Source: Opitutales bacterium
GTDB lineage: Bacteria > Verrucomicrobiota > Verrucomicrobiia > Opitutales > JABSRG01
Reading direction: 5' to 3'
NCBI GenBank assembly: GCA_013215165.1
Contig: JABSRG010000014.1
Coordinates: forward strand, 1 to 61,091
Length of the DNA stretch: 61,091 nucleotides
Part shown: piece by piece, positions 1-8,270 of the stretch
Position numbering within the stretch: position 1 is the first letter of the stretch
Layout: the number at the start of each line of letters is the position of its first letter
The notes under the pieces: generated by a model
What the model saw: only the letters and a program-made list of their open reading frames with translations
The model's database searches: none
Told to the model about the DNA's origin: nothing
Position numbers and translations under genes: made by a program

Positions 1-51
1 AGACAGCATAGGGCTTATCATGGTCAAAACCGCTATTTTTCAATTTTGACC

Positions 52-128
52 AATAGACACGATCAACCGCTACAGCCCATCAATACTCAGGTTTGATCTC
101 CGCCATCAGGTCTTATGGGATGGCTGTG
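52..128 (+). repeat. Left copy of window-terminal inverted repeat
   Basis: These 77 bases match the reverse complement of the last 77 bases of the window (61015-61091) with 6 mismatches that I count by eye, four of them clustered near position 89-92. The outermost 26 bases are identical. The element contains no ORF. It is either a dispersed extragenic repeat at which an assembly contig broke off, or a true pair of inverted repeats flanking the region. Confidence 0.85.
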
Positions 129-147
129 AAATTTCTTTGGGTAATTC

Positions 148-180
148 ATGTCTTTCGACTGGGTATTTTTGTCGAGACAT
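148..180. promoter_or_regulatory. Hairpin upstream of cysJ
   Basis: ATGTCT (148-153) plus CGAC (156-159) pair with GTCG (171-174) plus AGACAT (175-180), giving ten base pairs with a two-base bulge and an 11-nt loop. It lies about 140 bases before the cysJ ATG and could be an operator or leader structure, but no T-tract follows, so it is not an obvious terminator. Function unknown. Confidence 0.35.
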
Positions 181-316
181 AAAACGAGCCAAAAAGGACA
201 AGTCTTAGAGCATCCATCGATTGAACCTATAAATTCTCCTTCACAGCCTCATCAGCACCACAAAATCCTTGCCATCAAGGGTCTACAAAATCAGGGTTTT
301 CGGCTATTTTCTTATC

Positions 317-2074
317 ATGCTTCCTGATCACGCACCGTTCAGCCCTCAGCAAAAACAATCCGTCGAAGGCTTGATTGCCACCCTCTCTCCCGAGCAGCAA
401 TCCTGGCTCAGCGCATACCTCGCGGGCTTGTCTACCTCAGTGGCACCTGTTGCTACCGCACCCGCGACCAAGCCCAAGGTCACCGTTCTCTACGGCACCG
501 AATCTGGTAACTCAGAGAGCTTGGCAGACCAAACAAGCAAGCGACTTAAAGGAGCTGGCTACAAACCCAAGGTAGTCAACATGGCCGACTACGATGTAGC
601 CCTGCTGCCTAAAGAAGAAGTGTTGCTGACTATCTGTTCAACCTGGGGCGATGGTGATCCACCCGCAGATGCCGAACCTTTTTTTGATGCACTCATGGCC
701 GAAGACGTAGCCAAAATGGAGCATACACGCTTTTCAGTCCTCGGCCTGGGCGACACCTCTTATGAGAAATTTTGCCAGTGCGGCAAAGATCTCGATTCCC
801 GCTTCGTTGCCCTAGGCGCACAACGCCTCAGCGATCGCGTCGATAGTGACGTCGAATTTGATAAACCCTTTGAAGACTGGCTGGGGGCCATCGAGAAAGC
901 ACTGGGGGCCGGTGCCGCACCTGTGACAGCAGTTGCGACTACCACCACAGTTGCGTCACCAGCCGTTGAATATACCAAAAAGAACCCCTTCCCATCACCC
1001 GTCCTCGAACGGGTGAATCTCAATGGGGCCGGCAGTGCTAAAGAAACAATCCATGTCGAACTCGGGCTGGAAGGTTCGGGCTTAACCTACAAACCAGGCG
1101 ATGCCTTGGGAGTAGTGCCTACAAATGCTCCCGAGCTCATCGAAGATTTCTTGAAAGCGACTGGCTTGAAGGCAGAAGACTCGTGGAACGGATCACCCTT
1201 AGGCGATCAGCTCGTAACCGATTTCGACATCCGCACGCTCAGCAAGACGTTCGCGAAAAAATATGCCAAAGCGGCGGGCAACAGCGATCTCGACGCTTTG
1301 CTCAACGATGCCGAAAAGCTGGATAACTATATGTGGGGACGAGAAATTCCTGACCTCATCCAGGATTATCCTGCTAAATCAACGCTAGAACTCCCTCAAA
1401 TGATGGAGCTTCTTCGCGGCCTCACTCCACGTCTTTATTCGATCGCATCCAGCCTGAAAGCACATCCAGATGAGGTGCATCTGACCGTTGGCGTGGTGCG
1501 CTACCAGACGGGAGAACGCCTCCGTGGGGGAATTTGTTCTACCTATTTAGCCGACCGCTGTGGCGACGCGATCAACGTCCCCACCTACATCCATACAAAT
1601 AAGAATTTCTTCCTCCCCGAAGACACCGATACCCCCATCATTATGGTCGGGCCCGGCACTGGGATTGCTCCCTTCCGCGCATTTATCGAAGAACGGGCCG
1701 CCATCGGAGCTCAAGGCAAGAGCTGGCTGTTCTTCGGCGATCAACATTTCGCCACCGACTTCCTCTACCAGCTAGAATGGCAAGATTATTTCAAATCCGG
1801 AGATCTCACCAAGATTGACTTGGCTTTCTCTCGGGACACCGCCCAAAAAGTCTATGTCCAGCACAGGATGCAGGAACGGGCGAAAGACCTCTACGCCTGG
1901 CTTGAAGAAGGCGCGTACTTTTACGTCTGCGGCGATGCGAGCCGCATGGCTAAAGACGTCCACAACACCCTCATCGACGTCGTAGCTCAAGAAAGCGGAA
2001 AATCACGCGAAGACGCCGAGGCCTACGTCAAAGCCCTACAGAAAGAAAAACGCTACCAGCGCGACGTGTATTGA
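317..2074 (+). CDS. cysJ: Sulfite reductase (NADPH) flavoprotein alpha-component
   Basis: A diflavin reductase that passes electrons from NADPH through FAD and FMN to the sirohaem subunit CysI for sulfite reduction in cysteine synthesis. The 585-residue product is close to the 599 residues of E. coli CysJ. The N-terminal flavodoxin domain has the FMN loop YGTESGNSE near residues 59-67 and STWGDGDPPAD. The FAD domain has RLYSIASS and GGICSTYL; the NADPH domain has MVGPGTGIAPFRAF and YVCGDASRMA; the C-terminus EKRYQRDVY is typical. A longer frame opens with TTG at 269, but the ATG at 317 gives the usual CysJ N-terminus. No cysI or sulfate-activation gene lies next to it, so the hemoprotein partner must be elsewhere. 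Confidence 0.9.
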   Translation: MLPDHAPFSPQQKQSVEGLIATLSPEQQSWLSAYLAGLSTSVAPVATAPATKPKVTVLYGTESGNSESLADQTSKRLKGAGYKPKVVNMADYDVALLPKEEVLLTICSTWGDGDPPADAEPFFDALMAEDVAKMEHTRFSVLGLGDTSYEKFCQCGKDLDSRFVALGAQRLSDRVDSDVEFDKPFEDWLGAIEKALGAGAAPVTAVATTTTVASPAVEYTKKNPFPSPVLERVNLNGAGSAKETIHVELGLEGSGLTYKPGDALGVVPTNAPELIEDFLKATGLKAEDSWNGSPLGDQLVTDFDIRTLSKTFAKKYAKAAGNSDLDALLNDAEKLDNYMWGREIPDLIQDYPAKSTLELPQMMELLRGLTPRLYSIASSLKAHPDEVHLTVGVVRYQTGERLRGGICSTYLADRCGDAINVPTYIHTNKNFFLPEDTDTPIIMVGPGTGIAPFRAFIEERAAIGAQGKSWLFFGDQHFATDFLYQLEWQDYFKSGDLTKIDLAFSRDTAQKVYVQHRMQERAKDLYAWLEEGAYFYVCGDASRMAKDVHNTLIDVVAQESGKSREDAEAYVKALQKEKRYQRDVY

Positions 2075-2099
2075 GCGCCAGCTGGACCGCGTGGCTACA

Positions 2100-2555
2100 T
2101 CAAGCTGACAGCCTGCGTTTCCGGATCTCCTTCCAAGCATCTAGGCTGAGGGTTTCGGTATAGATGCTGGCACCGCTAGACTGACGGATGTGGACACCGC
2201 CATTGGTTTTGATAATCGGAATGTAAACGCTGATACCGACAATCTCTACATCATTCCAGATGCCGTTGGAGCCCTGGATTTGGATCTTGTCGCCAACTCT
2301 GGTATGTCTTGAGAAGAAAAGGGCAATGCTCGCAAGAATATGTGTGACTTCGCCCTTAAAGAGCCCGAGAAGAATCGTGGCAAAAAAGGAGATAACATGG
2401 AGGTTCGTGAGATCGATAGGGTCGTTCATAGCGTATAGTGGTTGAATGATACTTGTCTGAGACGTCCTCAGGATGCTGGAAGAGACTTTAGAGACTTGAG
2501 GGCCGATACAGTCAAGGGATGAGGCATTCATTCCCATCACGCTTCGAGCTCCCAA
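2100..2555 (-). CDS. MscS-like beta-domain protein, probably truncated
   Basis: A 151-residue protein of uncertain function. One hydrophobic stretch (about residues 50-80) runs into LASIALFFSRHTRVGDKI, which strongly recalls the pore-helix and beta-domain junction of MscS mechanosensitive channels (ASxFLFFSRPFxIGD), followed by a short beta-rich part ending in an IRTxxG-like pattern. The transmembrane sensor helices and the C-terminal alpha-beta domain of a full MscS (about 280 residues) are absent. It may be a minimal family member or a remnant. It is convergent with cysJ, 25 bases apart. Several Met codons near the N-terminus (residues 1, 8, 10) make the start uncertain. Confidence 0.5.
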   Translation of the reverse strand: MGARSVMGMNASSLDCIGPQVSKVSSSILRTSQTSIIQPLYAMNDPIDLTNLHVISFFATILLGLFKGEVTHILASIALFFSRHTRVGDKIQIQGSNGIWNDVEIVGISVYIPIIKTNGGVHIRQSSGASIYTETLSLDAWKEIRKRRLSA

Positions 2556-2787
2556 ACCGATAGAAATTGAGCCGAGCTTCAGTCTCCTAATATCACGTCA
2601 ATCGCTCTTCATTACGGCTTAATAATAGCTACACTCCCCACGCACTATTTCAGCCTTATCGAGAATTTAGAACGGGAAGGATTAGTCAAAGTCACAAGAA
2701 CCTAAACATCTCCATAACGTCCCTCTGCAGAAACATCGAATGTCCTTTTGCTCGAGAAACCCTAAAAGACTATTACACAAGCATACC

Positions 2788-3216
2788 ATGCCAGACTACA
2801 TCATGATCAAAGTCTACAACCTCCTTCACTTCGCCGGGATTTTTCTGGTGTATTTAGGTTATGGAGGCCTGATCTTTCGAGCTGCTCTAGGCAGTGAAGA
2901 CAAAGCGCTACGCAAGTTTGGCGGAATGATGAGCGGGATCGGGCTGTTTTTAATTTTGCTGGGCGGCTTTGGCATGCACGCACGCCTCGGTTATTCGCAC
3001 GGTGATTTCTGGTTTCTCGCAAAGATGGCCATCTTCCTCGTCCTGGGAGGCAGCATCGCCCTCATCAACCGGAAGCCTGCGCTCAATAAGGCATGGTTTT
3101 TCATGACCCTTGCCCTGGGTTTAATCGCTGCCTACATGGGCTCGTTCAAGCCGACGCTGGGAACAAGTGAGCTGGCATCAGAAGAAACTATTGAAGCGAC
3201 CGACACCCATGAGTGA
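2788..3216 (+). CDS. Four-helix integral membrane protein
   Basis: A small hydrophobic protein of about 142 residues with four predicted membrane helices: NLLHFAGIFLVYLGYGGLIF, a Gly/Leu-rich helix around GIGLFLILLGGFGMHA, a third around KMAIFLVLGGSIALI, and a fourth around FFMTLALGLIAAYMG. The tail is acidic and cytoplasmic or periplasmic. The overall plan recalls SirB-type or cytochrome-b561-like small membrane proteins, but no haem or metal motif is convincing. ATG at 2788 and ATG at 2803 are both plausible starts; the open frame extends to 2740. No operon partner is evident. Confidence 0.7.
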   Translation: MPDYIMIKVYNLLHFAGIFLVYLGYGGLIFRAALGSEDKALRKFGGMMSGIGLFLILLGGFGMHARLGYSHGDFWFLAKMAIFLVLGGSIALINRKPALNKAWFFMTLALGLIAAYMGSFKPTLGTSELASEETIEATDTHE

Positions 3217-3227
3217 AGATTAGTTGA

Positions 3228-3587
3228 ATGGCCTGTGTAGCGTTTGGCGAAATACTCTGGGACGTCATTGAGGGTAGAGAATACTTGGGCGTTGCACCGC
3301 TCAACGTGTGTGTTCATCTGGTTCAACTCGGACTGAATGACGTCAGCATTTACTCAGCGGTCGGCTCAGACCTACGCGGATCGCGCGCGCTTAAGAATCT
3401 CGAAGCTAGGAATTTCGATACCATCGGTGCGGGCGACGCCCTAATTGCAGGATATCTTTTTGACGTGCTACACGGTTATACACCTCCTGCATCTCTCGAC
3501 CTCGGAATGCGCCTAACGGATAGCGTGGTGTCTCATGCTGGAGCTACCCCAGTGATTGACGCACAGCGCATCCTGCCTTCCTCATAG
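3228..3587 (+). pseudogene. PfkB-family sugar kinase with large internal deletion
   Basis: The first 66 or so residues match the N-terminus of fructokinase-like PfkB enzymes (GEILWDVIEG, YLG.APLNVCVHL, SIYSAVGSD), and the last 55 match the C-terminal nucleotide-binding end (DTIGAGDALIAGYLF, SHAGATPVID). The roughly 170 residues that normally separate them are missing, and the junction (LEARNF-DTIGAG) stays in frame, so a 119-residue open frame survives. The first glycine of the conserved GGAPxN substrate motif is Val here. An active kinase is very unlikely because the lid and most of the sugar site are gone. It sits 11 bases after the membrane protein and 3 before the peptidase gene. Confidence 0.85.
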
Positions 3588-3590
3588 GGT

Positions 3591-4724
3591 ATGACTCCTT
3601 TGCGCCCTGCCCTACTGATTTTTGTTTCTTCCGTCATTTTCGCTGAGACTCCCCGGGAGAGCGGCATTGATTTTCCTGGAAATCCCGGTCCACACAACGC
3701 CATCACCGACGTGAACGGGGTCACAGTCGGCCATACTCAGGTGATCAAAGATCAGGACAACGGCACCCCTCTAGCGCGCTCCGGAGTTACGGCACTACTA
3801 CCAAGAGGCACAACACACGACCCGGTTTTCGCGGGTATCCATGCGCTCAACGGCAATGGCGAAATGACAGGAGCGCACTGGATTAAAGAAAGCGGATTTC
3901 TGGAAGGCCCGATCATGATTACCAATACACACAGCATTGGTGCGGTGCATGAGGGCACCATTCTGTGGATGCGTGAACGCGCTTACCATGACGGGGGCCT
4001 CGCCGCCCTCCCAGCTATCGCGGAGACCTGGGACGGTTTTCTCAACGATATCAATGGCCTGCACGTACGTCCTCAGCACGCAATTGAAGCACTCGACACA
4101 GCCAGCTCGGGACCCGTTTCTCAAGGTAACGTCGGTGGTGGAACGGGTATGGTATGCTTTCGATTTAAGGGCGGCATCGGAAGCAGCTCGCGCGTTTTTG
4201 AGATAGAGGGCACCGAGTACACACTCGGTGTTTTGGTCCAGGCGAACTTCGGCCGTCGCCGAGATTTTACGCTACGTGGCATTCCAGTAGGCAAATTACT
4301 GCCAGAAGGACGTGCGCCGCTTCCAAAGCGTGGCGCACCAGCTCAGACCGAGCCCGAGGGCAACTCCATTATCGCCATAGTGGCGACGGATGTCCCCCTG
4401 CTACCCCACCAACTCGAGCGGGTGGCTCAGCGCGTCAGCCTGGGCGTGGGTCAGACCGGCGGAACAGGTAAAAACTCATCCGGCGACATATTTATCGCAT
4501 TTTCTACTGCCAACCAAGGTGCATGGAGTGATCCAGGGTCTAGCTATCATACCTTATCGGCTATCAATAATGGCTCAATCGATCCCGTATTCGACGCAAC
4601 AATCCAGGCTACGGAAGAAGCAATCATCAATGCCTTGTTTGCAGCCGAAACGATGACCGGCCGAGCAGGCAATACGGTGTTTGAACTGCCTGAAGACGAA
4701 GTCGTTGAGCTTTTTGAAAAATAG
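3591..4724 (+). CDS. P1 family (DmpA/BapA-type) aminopeptidase
   Basis: A self-processing N-terminal-nucleophile peptidase of the DmpA family, which cleaves N-terminal residues or beta-peptides. Family signatures include DVNGVTVGHTQV near residue 42, GNVGGGTGMVCFRFKGGIG in the middle, and the conserved block around TGGTGKNSSGDIFIAFS, where the Gly/Asn-Ser region is the expected autoproteolysis and nucleophile site. The first 18 residues (LRPALLIFVSSVIFA) form a probable signal peptide, so it is likely periplasmic or exported. Length 377 is normal for the family. The ATG follows the pfkB remnant by 3 bases. Confidence 0.85.
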   Translation: MTPLRPALLIFVSSVIFAETPRESGIDFPGNPGPHNAITDVNGVTVGHTQVIKDQDNGTPLARSGVTALLPRGTTHDPVFAGIHALNGNGEMTGAHWIKESGFLEGPIMITNTHSIGAVHEGTILWMRERAYHDGGLAALPAIAETWDGFLNDINGLHVRPQHAIEALDTASSGPVSQGNVGGGTGMVCFRFKGGIGSSSRVFEIEGTEYTLGVLVQANFGRRRDFTLRGIPVGKLLPEGRAPLPKRGAPAQTEPEGNSIIAIVATDVPLLPHQLERVAQRVSLGVGQTGGTGKNSSGDIFIAFSTANQGAWSDPGSSYHTLSAINNGSIDPVFDATIQATEEAIINALFAAETMTGRAGNTVFELPEDEVVELFEK

Positions 4725-4858
4725 CGGCTCAAATCCGAATACATGGTGTCTTTTCAGCTTCCCTTTTGTAGATGCTCAATATCGCTGCAATCAACCCGAT
4801 GATTAACAGCTAGATATTTTTGCTTTATCGAGTAGGGTATCGATTACACACGCGCTCA

Positions 4859-5791
4859 ATGATTCACGACCGTCCTTATATGCAATCTCCCTACCGCCCG
4901 CAAAAGCTGGGTTTTTTAGTGGTCTTTGCGATCCTCTGTGTAGCGGTATTTGTTGTGCAGAGCCTGGCAGAAGTGATGTTTTCTGGGTCAGCAGTAAGGC
5001 GATTCGTCTATGATTGGTTGGCACTCGGAATAGAAAATATTCTCAATTTCAAAATTTGGACTTTATTCAGTTATTCCCTACTGCATGGCGGCTTGCTGCA
5101 TATCCTGTTTAATTTGCTAATCATAGTCATGATTGGCACTGCTCTCCAACGGGACATTGGAGAAAAGGCAGTGACGATGCTGACGATTCAATCGATCGTG
5201 GCCGGAGCTGTGGGATTTTTATTGGTCAACTTTCAACGGGAGGACTCGATCGTCCTGGGGGCTTCAGCCGCAGCTGTTGGAATTTTGGTCACCTACTGTT
5301 TGCTCCACTACGAGCGCCCTATTACATTTATGCTGTTTTTGGTCCTCCCAGTAACAGTCCGCGCCAAATGGATTCTGTGGATCACTGTCGGAATCGATTG
5401 CTTCCTGTTATTGACCCGAGAACTCCCTGGAGCAACAGCCGGTAGCTCCATAGCGCATTCAGCTCACCTAGGCGGCGCGATTGCAGGTTTTCTTTTCTTT
5501 CGCTTTGCCCTCGGTGGCGAATTCGCATTCGGGCTGCCCAGTTTCGGGAAGAAGTCTACTAGCGAAACATGGCGTCCCAAAGGCTTCCGTGATGCTGCAG
5601 AGTCTGCTCCACCCAAATCAAAATTTTCTTACCGCCCCAGTAAACAAGTCGTGAATGTGGAAAACAAAGGCGACTTCGAAAAGGAGGTAGATCGCATCCT
5701 AGAGAAAATCTCAAAGGATGGCATGGGAGCCCTCACTGCGGACGAACGGGCCGTTTTGGAAAAAAAGGCGAGCACCATGCAACGCCGTTGA
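4859..5791 (+). CDS. Rhomboid family intramembrane serine protease
   Basis: A six-helix membrane protease of the rhomboid family. The HxxxN-type motif LLHGGLLHILFNLL is clear, the catalytic serine lies in GASAAAVG (about residue 136; the canonical motif is GxSG, here GASA), and the catalytic histidine in SAHLGG (about residue 203). The last 80 residues form a soluble, charged cytoplasmic tail that ends in a coiled or helical segment (ILEKISKDGMGALTADERAVLEKKAS), a tail seen in Bacteroidetes- and Verrucomicrobiota-type rhomboids. The start is taken at the ATG at 4859; the frame opens at 4820. It reaches the next frame, and the Prc protease follows 38 bases later. Confidence 0.87.
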   Translation: MIHDRPYMQSPYRPQKLGFLVVFAILCVAVFVVQSLAEVMFSGSAVRRFVYDWLALGIENILNFKIWTLFSYSLLHGGLLHILFNLLIIVMIGTALQRDIGEKAVTMLTIQSIVAGAVGFLLVNFQREDSIVLGASAAAVGILVTYCLLHYERPITFMLFLVLPVTVRAKWILWITVGIDCFLLLTRELPGATAGSSIAHSAHLGGAIAGFLFFRFALGGEFAFGLPSFGKKSTSETWRPKGFRDAAESAPPKSKFSYRPSKQVVNVENKGDFEKEVDRILEKISKDGMGALTADERAVLEKKASTMQRR

Positions 5792-5829
5792 CCAGCCATT
5801 CCCGAAATACACCCAATCAACTTTTTATC

Positions 5830-8241
5830 ATGACCGCATATATCCATCGAATCACTCGCTGTAGCTGGATACTCACCGTTCTCTTTATCGGTGTTTATTC
5901 CGGCGCGTTTGGGCAAAACGCGGACACGGAGCAAGAAGAACTCAAGCCGGCAGAGCCGCTCAAAGCAACCACCATGATGCGGCGGGAAACGCAGTGGGTC
6001 GTGGGCATGGTCGAACGCGCCCATTACACTCAACGAGCCATTTCAGAGCTGGACTATGAGACTTTTATCACCAGCTACATGGCGGATCTCGACACCAACC
6101 ACCTCTACTTTCTACAGGAGGATGTGGATGAATTTTCGATCCGCTTTGCTAATAGCATGCGCGGTTGGTTGCGTCGAGGTGACCTCTATCCAGCTTTTGA
6201 AATCTTCAATCGCTTCCGCGAGAACGCTCTAGAACGCATTCGTTGGATCGAAACACGTCTCGATTCTCCTTTTAATTTCACCTCAGCTGAGTCGTATCGC
6301 CCCGATCGTGAGGAAGAAGGCTGGCCTCTCTCGAATGAGGATGCCAACACGATCTGGGAACGTCGCCTCACCTACGAACTACTTAATGAAGTGCTTCCCG
6401 ATGTCATGGAAGCCAAAGATGAGCTCGATGACGAAGCCAGCGAGGAGGCTCTTATCCAGGCCGGTGTAACAGCCCTGGATAAAGCTCTTCCAGAAGCTGT
6501 GGATAAACTGAAACGCCGCTATCAGCGTTGGCGTGAAAGTCTTCTCGAAATCGACAGTCACTCCGTCCAAGAAACCTACATCACCGCGTTGACTCATCTC
6601 TACGACCCGCACTCCACCTTTATGTCAGCAGACACGATGGAGGACTTCGCGATGTCGATGCGCAACTCATTCGTCGGCATCGGTGCCCTGCTATTTGATG
6701 AGGATGGATACTGCACCATCCGAGAACTCCTCCCCGGAGGTCCCGCTGAACGCAGTCGTGAATTAGCCTCTGGAGACGTCATTGTCGGTGTGGGGCAAGG
6801 ACGCGAGGGCAATTTCGTCGATGTCATCGACATGAATCTCAAGAAGATCGTAAAACTCATTAAAGGTGAGCGCAGAACACTGGTACGCCTAAAGATACGA
6901 CCGAATCCAGAAAGCGCAGAAGAGAGGATTATCTCCCTCGTCCGCGACGAGATTAAACTCACTGCAAACCTCGCCAGTGCAGAGATCCATGAAGTTCCTA
7001 TGGGCGAACAGACCGTTGCGGTGGGTGTGGTAGATCTTCCCTCATTTTACGGCGGAGAGGGCGCAGAAGTGAACAGCACGACTGCCGACGTCGAGGAGCT
7101 CATCGGAAAACTTTCCACTACCATGTCAGTCCAAGGGCTGGTCCTCGATTTGAGGCGTAATGGTGGAGGCCTACTCTCTGAAGCGATCAGCCTGACCGGC
7201 CTATTCATCCCAGAAGGACCCGTCGTGCGCGTGCGCGATACACTGGAAAATACGCGCGACCGCTTCGATGAAGACTCATCTTATGTTTGGAGGGGTCCAT
7301 TATCGGTCCTTGTTTCGCGTTACAGCGCTTCAGCGTCCGAAATCGTCGCAGGGGCACTTCAGGCTCATGACCGAGCGATTATCGTAGGCGATGAAAACAC
7401 GCATGGGAAGGGCACCGTGCAGGCAATTTTTGAAATGCCTAACCGTTCTTTACTTTCCCAACTCACAGCTGAAAACACAGGCGCAGCCAAAATCACTATC
7501 CAAAAATTCTATCTTCCTAACGGATCCTCTACCCAGCACCTCGGTGTATCGTCTGATATCGATATGCCTACGATAAATACGCTCCTTCCCATCGGCGAGT
7601 CCGACCATGACAATGCCCTACCTTGGGACACGATCGAACCAGTTCGATGGGGTATGCGCACAGACGAGTTTCCTGACATTTCTTGGCTCAATACCGATAT
7701 CCGCTCCATGCTCCTTGAGCGCAGTACTGAGCGCCAGGAGCTCTTGCCGGAGTTCGATTATATCCGTGGATACATCGAATGGTTCAAACGCGAACGAAAG
7801 AAAGAACTCGTGTCACTGAATCTCGAGCAGCGCATTTCAGAGCGCAAACAAAACAGCGAACTGCGCGATGAGATGGATGAAGAGCTACGGAGACTGGCAG
7901 AATACAATTTCTCAAAAAGCGAAATTCTGCTCAAAATCCAGGAGGAACAAGATGCCCTTGCCGAGCAGTTTGAAAAGGATATCGCCGAAATTCGCGCCGA
8001 GGATGAACAAGCTGATAACGAAGAAAAGTCTGAGTCAGAAGAAGTCGCCCAAATCGAGGAAGAAGAGGAGGTCGAGGATCTTCCCGACTTTGATATCTAC
8101 CTTCGAGAAGCACTGCGCATCACCCGCGACTGGGTTGCGCTTGAGAGTGGCTCTTTAGCTGAGGTCGTAAATACACCAGAAAAGATGCTGGTTAAAAAAG
8201 ATACAGCTGTATCTATAGAGGCAGCTACGCCTCAACTTTGA
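5830..8241 (+). CDS. prc: Carboxy-terminal processing protease, Prc/Tsp type
   Basis: A periplasmic S41 peptidase that degrades or trims proteins from their C-termini. The N-terminus (CSWILTVLFIGVYSGAFG) is a signal peptide. A long helical N-terminal domain precedes a PDZ domain (about residues 275-365) and the protease core. The Ser-Lys dyad is visible: SASASE, with the nucleophile at about residue 501, and Lys about residue 527 in HGKGTVQ. A C-terminal helical region is rich in Glu and Lys, as in E. coli Prc. At 803 residues it is longer than E. coli Prc (about 680) owing to the charged insert around QIEEEEEVEDLP. ATG 5830 is preferred over the upstream TTG at 5788. Confidence 0.9.
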   Translation: MTAYIHRITRCSWILTVLFIGVYSGAFGQNADTEQEELKPAEPLKATTMMRRETQWVVGMVERAHYTQRAISELDYETFITSYMADLDTNHLYFLQEDVDEFSIRFANSMRGWLRRGDLYPAFEIFNRFRENALERIRWIETRLDSPFNFTSAESYRPDREEEGWPLSNEDANTIWERRLTYELLNEVLPDVMEAKDELDDEASEEALIQAGVTALDKALPEAVDKLKRRYQRWRESLLEIDSHSVQETYITALTHLYDPHSTFMSADTMEDFAMSMRNSFVGIGALLFDEDGYCTIRELLPGGPAERSRELASGDVIVGVGQGREGNFVDVIDMNLKKIVKLIKGERRTLVRLKIRPNPESAEERIISLVRDEIKLTANLASAEIHEVPMGEQTVAVGVVDLPSFYGGEGAEVNSTTADVEELIGKLSTTMSVQGLVLDLRRNGGGLLSEAISLTGLFIPEGPVVRVRDTLENTRDRFDEDSSYVWRGPLSVLVSRYSASASEIVAGALQAHDRAIIVGDENTHGKGTVQAIFEMPNRSLLSQLTAENTGAAKITIQKFYLPNGSSTQHLGVSSDIDMPTINTLLPIGESDHDNALPWDTIEPVRWGMRTDEFPDISWLNTDIRSMLLERSTERQELLPEFDYIRGYIEWFKRERKKELVSLNLEQRISERKQNSELRDEMDEELRRLAEYNFSKSEILLKIQEEQDALAEQFEKDIAEIRAEDEQADNEEKSESEEVAQIEEEEEVEDLPDFDIYLREALRITRDWVALESGSLAEVVNTPEKMLVKKDTAVSIEAATPQL

Positions 8242-8270
8242 GTCTCCGGCAACTAACCCGACACGTTGCC

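Larger units (their letters stand above)
1..316. other. Gene-free left end with repeats and two hairpins
   Basis: No coding region is supported here. It holds a perfect 9-bp stem (21-29 with 44-52), the left copy of the window-terminal inverted repeat (52-128), and a bulged hairpin at 148-180. It forms the upstream region of cysJ, so any promoter or control site for that gene must lie here; I see no convincing -35/-10 pair and no Shine-Dalgarno before the cysJ ATG. Confidence 0.6.

Noticed and set aside
2571-2705. Open segment ending LIENLEREGLVKVTRT, like a winged-helix end
   Set aside because: No start codon follows the upstream stop, and only one helix-like motif supports it. It may be a remnant of a regulator but cannot be called.
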